Positions 62,671 through 64,000 of a stretch of DNA of 64,000 bases are shown here, piece after piece. Numbering within the stretch: position 1 is the stretch's first letter; every line of letters begins with the position of its first letter. The notes below the pieces were generated by a model, which worked only from the letters and a program-made list of their open reading frames with translations, searched no databases and had not been told where the DNA came from. The stretch is from Parapedobacter tibetensis. Its GTDB lineage: Bacteria; Bacteroidota; Bacteroidia; Sphingobacteriales; Sphingobacteriaceae. The stretch lies in contig NZ_JAMKQJ010000008.1 in NCBI RefSeq assembly GCF_024643205.1, forward strand, positions 1-64,000, in the 5' to 3' direction. The position numbers and the translations under genes were made by a program.

Positions 62671-63161
62671 TGGTATCCGATATGGGTGAGCACACTATCT
62701 ATCATCGTATCTGACGTTTCCTGATCTGAATACAAAACCAGGTGGCCATCCTGCATGGGTTCAAATTCTTCTTTAATTTTTAGGTATACCTCGAAATCCG
62801 CCTCGCTATCTACCCGCTTTTTGCTTATTCTTTCCTTAATGGTTTCCTCGGAGGCCCTCATTTCAATAAAATACAGCGGGTATTGAAGTTTCATTGCTGT
62901 TTCTAGAAAGAGCTTTCGGATATGGTCCTCTTGGAAAGTAGCATCCAGCACCGTGTTTTGTTCATCTTTTATAGCAGATATCATTGCCGTAAGCATGGAT
63001 CGATAAACGATATGTTTGGATTTTTTATCATATTGGCCACGTTTTTTTAAGTCATTCCTTACCTTGTCACTGCTGATGAGGAGGCCATTCAATCGCAAAG
63101 CCAATGCGCCAGCCAAAAACGTCTTTCCGCTGCCTGGTAATCCAAATATGATGATAATCAT
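62667..63161 (-). CDS. P-loop kinase of the AAA_33 type
   Basis: 164 residues from ATG 63161, which places Walker A GLPGSGKT at residues 7-14. A longer start at 63293 adds 44 residues without clear homology. Walker B-like VLDATF and a LID-like arginine region (RISKKRVDSEADF) suggest a small-molecule or nucleotide kinase. The stop overlaps the start of the phosphotransferase-fold gene by 4 bp, so the pair acts as a split version of the known fusion. Confidence 0.8.
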   Translation of the reverse strand: MIIIIFGLPGSGKTFLAGALALRLNGLLISSDKVRNDLKKRGQYDKKSKHIVYRSMLTAMISAIKDEQNTVLDATFQEDHIRKLFLETAMKLQYPLYFIEMRASEETIKERISKKRVDSEADFEVYLKIKEEFEPMQDGHLVLYSDQETSDTMIDSVLTHIGYQ

Positions 63162-63468
63162 TTTGTTATATTTTAACCCCTTGAGAAGCTTGGGATACCT
63201 TACAATCCTGACTATGCCTTCGAACGAGCCAGTAATCTTATCAACTCTGTAGCAAAAATCCTTCCCAATGTTGGATGATATCAAGCTATCCACTTTAATA
63301 TTGACCGCTTTTAGTTTGATGCGATCATTCTTCCATGAATAAGAAAGACTTGATCAATAGAATAAGACATCACTGATGTGGGCGCTGATGCTGGACATCA
63401 TGGCCAAGTTATAACCATAAAGCGTATTAAATTAAAGCAGGGTTGCCCGTAGCTCTTTTTTAATATTT

Positions 63469-64000
63469 TTAATAGGCCCCAATACCGATGGGTGATTCAT
63501 CAATAATATGGATTAACCGGGTTTTCCATGCCTCCAGTTCATGAGCGCGCTCTTCAGCTGATTGCCTAGCCGGTCCGTAAACTACATGGGGACGCAGTAC
63601 GGAAAATCCAGTAAATTCTAAAATCCCCCGATGCAATGGCCGTAGTATCCCGGCGAGATCGCCATTAAGACCACCTTGTACATAGTCGGCTTCCCCACCA
63701 CCAGTAGTGAGTGAGAGTAGGGCTTTTTTATCATGGAAAAAACCTGTTTCATAAATATGGCCTTGGCCGTAAAAACGGCCCATGGCAAACACACGGTCTA
63801 CCCATCCTTTTAAAATGGCGGGCGCACTGAACCACCACAGCGGAAACTGCCAAATCATGAGGTCACACCATTCCACCTTTCGTTGCTCTTCTTCGATGCT
63901 GGGTGCAAACCCGTTTACTCGGGTTGCATAGATCTCTTCCAGTTGTTGTTTGTAGAAGGCAGGATCGTGTATACTCGTAAAGTTAGCCCGGTCTGAAACA
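63469..64000 (-). CDS. NAD(P)H-quinone oxidoreductase-like flavoprotein, 5' end missing
   Basis: Partial: the frame stays open to the window edge (reading VSDRANFTSIHDPAFYKQQ), so at least 177 codons. Flavodoxin-fold features MIWQFPLWWFSAPAILKGWVD and LSLTTGGGEADY match NQO1/KefF-like FMN reductases. It reduces quinones and protects against electrophilic stress. Upstream context is outside the window. Confidence 0.88.
   Translation of the reverse strand, partial: VSDRANFTSIHDPAFYKQQLEEIYATRVNGFAPSIEEEQRKVEWCDLMIWQFPLWWFSAPAILKGWVDRVFAMGRFYGQGHIYETGFFHDKKALLSLTTGGGEADYVQGGLNGDLAGILRPLHRGILEFTGFSVLRPHVVYGPARQSAEERAHELEAWKTRLIHIIDESPIGIGAY

Noticed and set aside
1..64000. CRISPR arrays, tRNA or rRNA genes, intact transposases
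   Set aside because: Reading through the gene-free stretches gave no spaced short repeats, cloverleaf, rRNA-like sequence or transposase motif.

Overview
The window looks like a chromosomal segment of a Bacteroidota bacterium, most likely a Sphingobacteriaceae relative (Pedobacter, Parapedobacter or Sphingobacterium-like). The evidence is three SusC/SusD pairs, type IX secretion (T9SS) proteins, a GEVED domain and a CHU_C (type B) sorting domain, a FecR/ECF-sigma pair, and promoters of the Bacteroidota TTG...TAnnTTTG type. The genus is inference. No rRNA, tRNA, CRISPR array or intact insertion sequence was seen.

Layout. 1-1057: decayed coding remnants, two long palindromes and an operator-promoter module. 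1058-8949 (+): SusC, SusD, a zinc metallopeptidase lipoprotein, a DUF4302 lipoprotein and a small lipoprotein. 8975-16956 (-): a four-gene unit transcribed as S9 peptidase, TlpA-like thioredoxin, SusC, SusD. 16957-21330: an AT-richer patchwork of duplicated operator segments, a DUF1772-SDR-(broken pirin)-DoxX-NmrA block, and scraps of a clostripain-like peptidase and a conjugation protein. 21383-21973 (-): a mini-cassette of HTH regulator, palindrome, 29-residue peptide and small membrane protein, closed by a terminator. 22010-34374 (-): a NarL-type response regulator, a 1685-residue repeat adhesin, a GEVED protein, a CHU_C protein, PorP/SprF, an OmpA/PD40 protein and a HicB-like protein. 34894-37587 (+): a second NarL response regulator and a TPR histidine kinase. 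37849-48024 (+): a SnoaL-like lipoprotein, a trans-sulfuration enzyme, KDG kinase, KDPG aldolase, GH20 hexosaminidase, and an rpiB-gnd-zwf-pgl pentose phosphate operon. 48113-61651 (+): ECF sigma, FecR, SusC with STN domain, SusD, a PhoPQ-regulated-protein homologue, a DUF2027 protein and three calcineurin-like phosphoesterases. 61660-64000 (-): a phosphotransferase-fold protein, a P-loop kinase and a truncated NAD(P)H-quinone-reductase-like flavoprotein.

The most notable signal is regulatory. Five copies (A 901-939, B 17106-17144, C 20782-20820, D 34564-34602, E 17399-17437) of a 39-bp inverted-repeat operator each sit exactly 30 bp upstream of the end of a TT(A/C)CTTTG -7 box, so operator plus promoter is 69 bp every time. 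They face the first SusCD/metallopeptidase locus, the S9 peptidase-SusCD operon (two copies), the NmrA/DoxX/SDR block, and the response regulator-adhesin-T9SS operon. This suggests a local regulon in which an activator, plausibly one of the two NarL-type regulators, co-induces peptide capture, extracellular proteolysis and a secreted adhesin. The ECF/FecR phosphoesterase locus lacks the motif and appears separately controlled.
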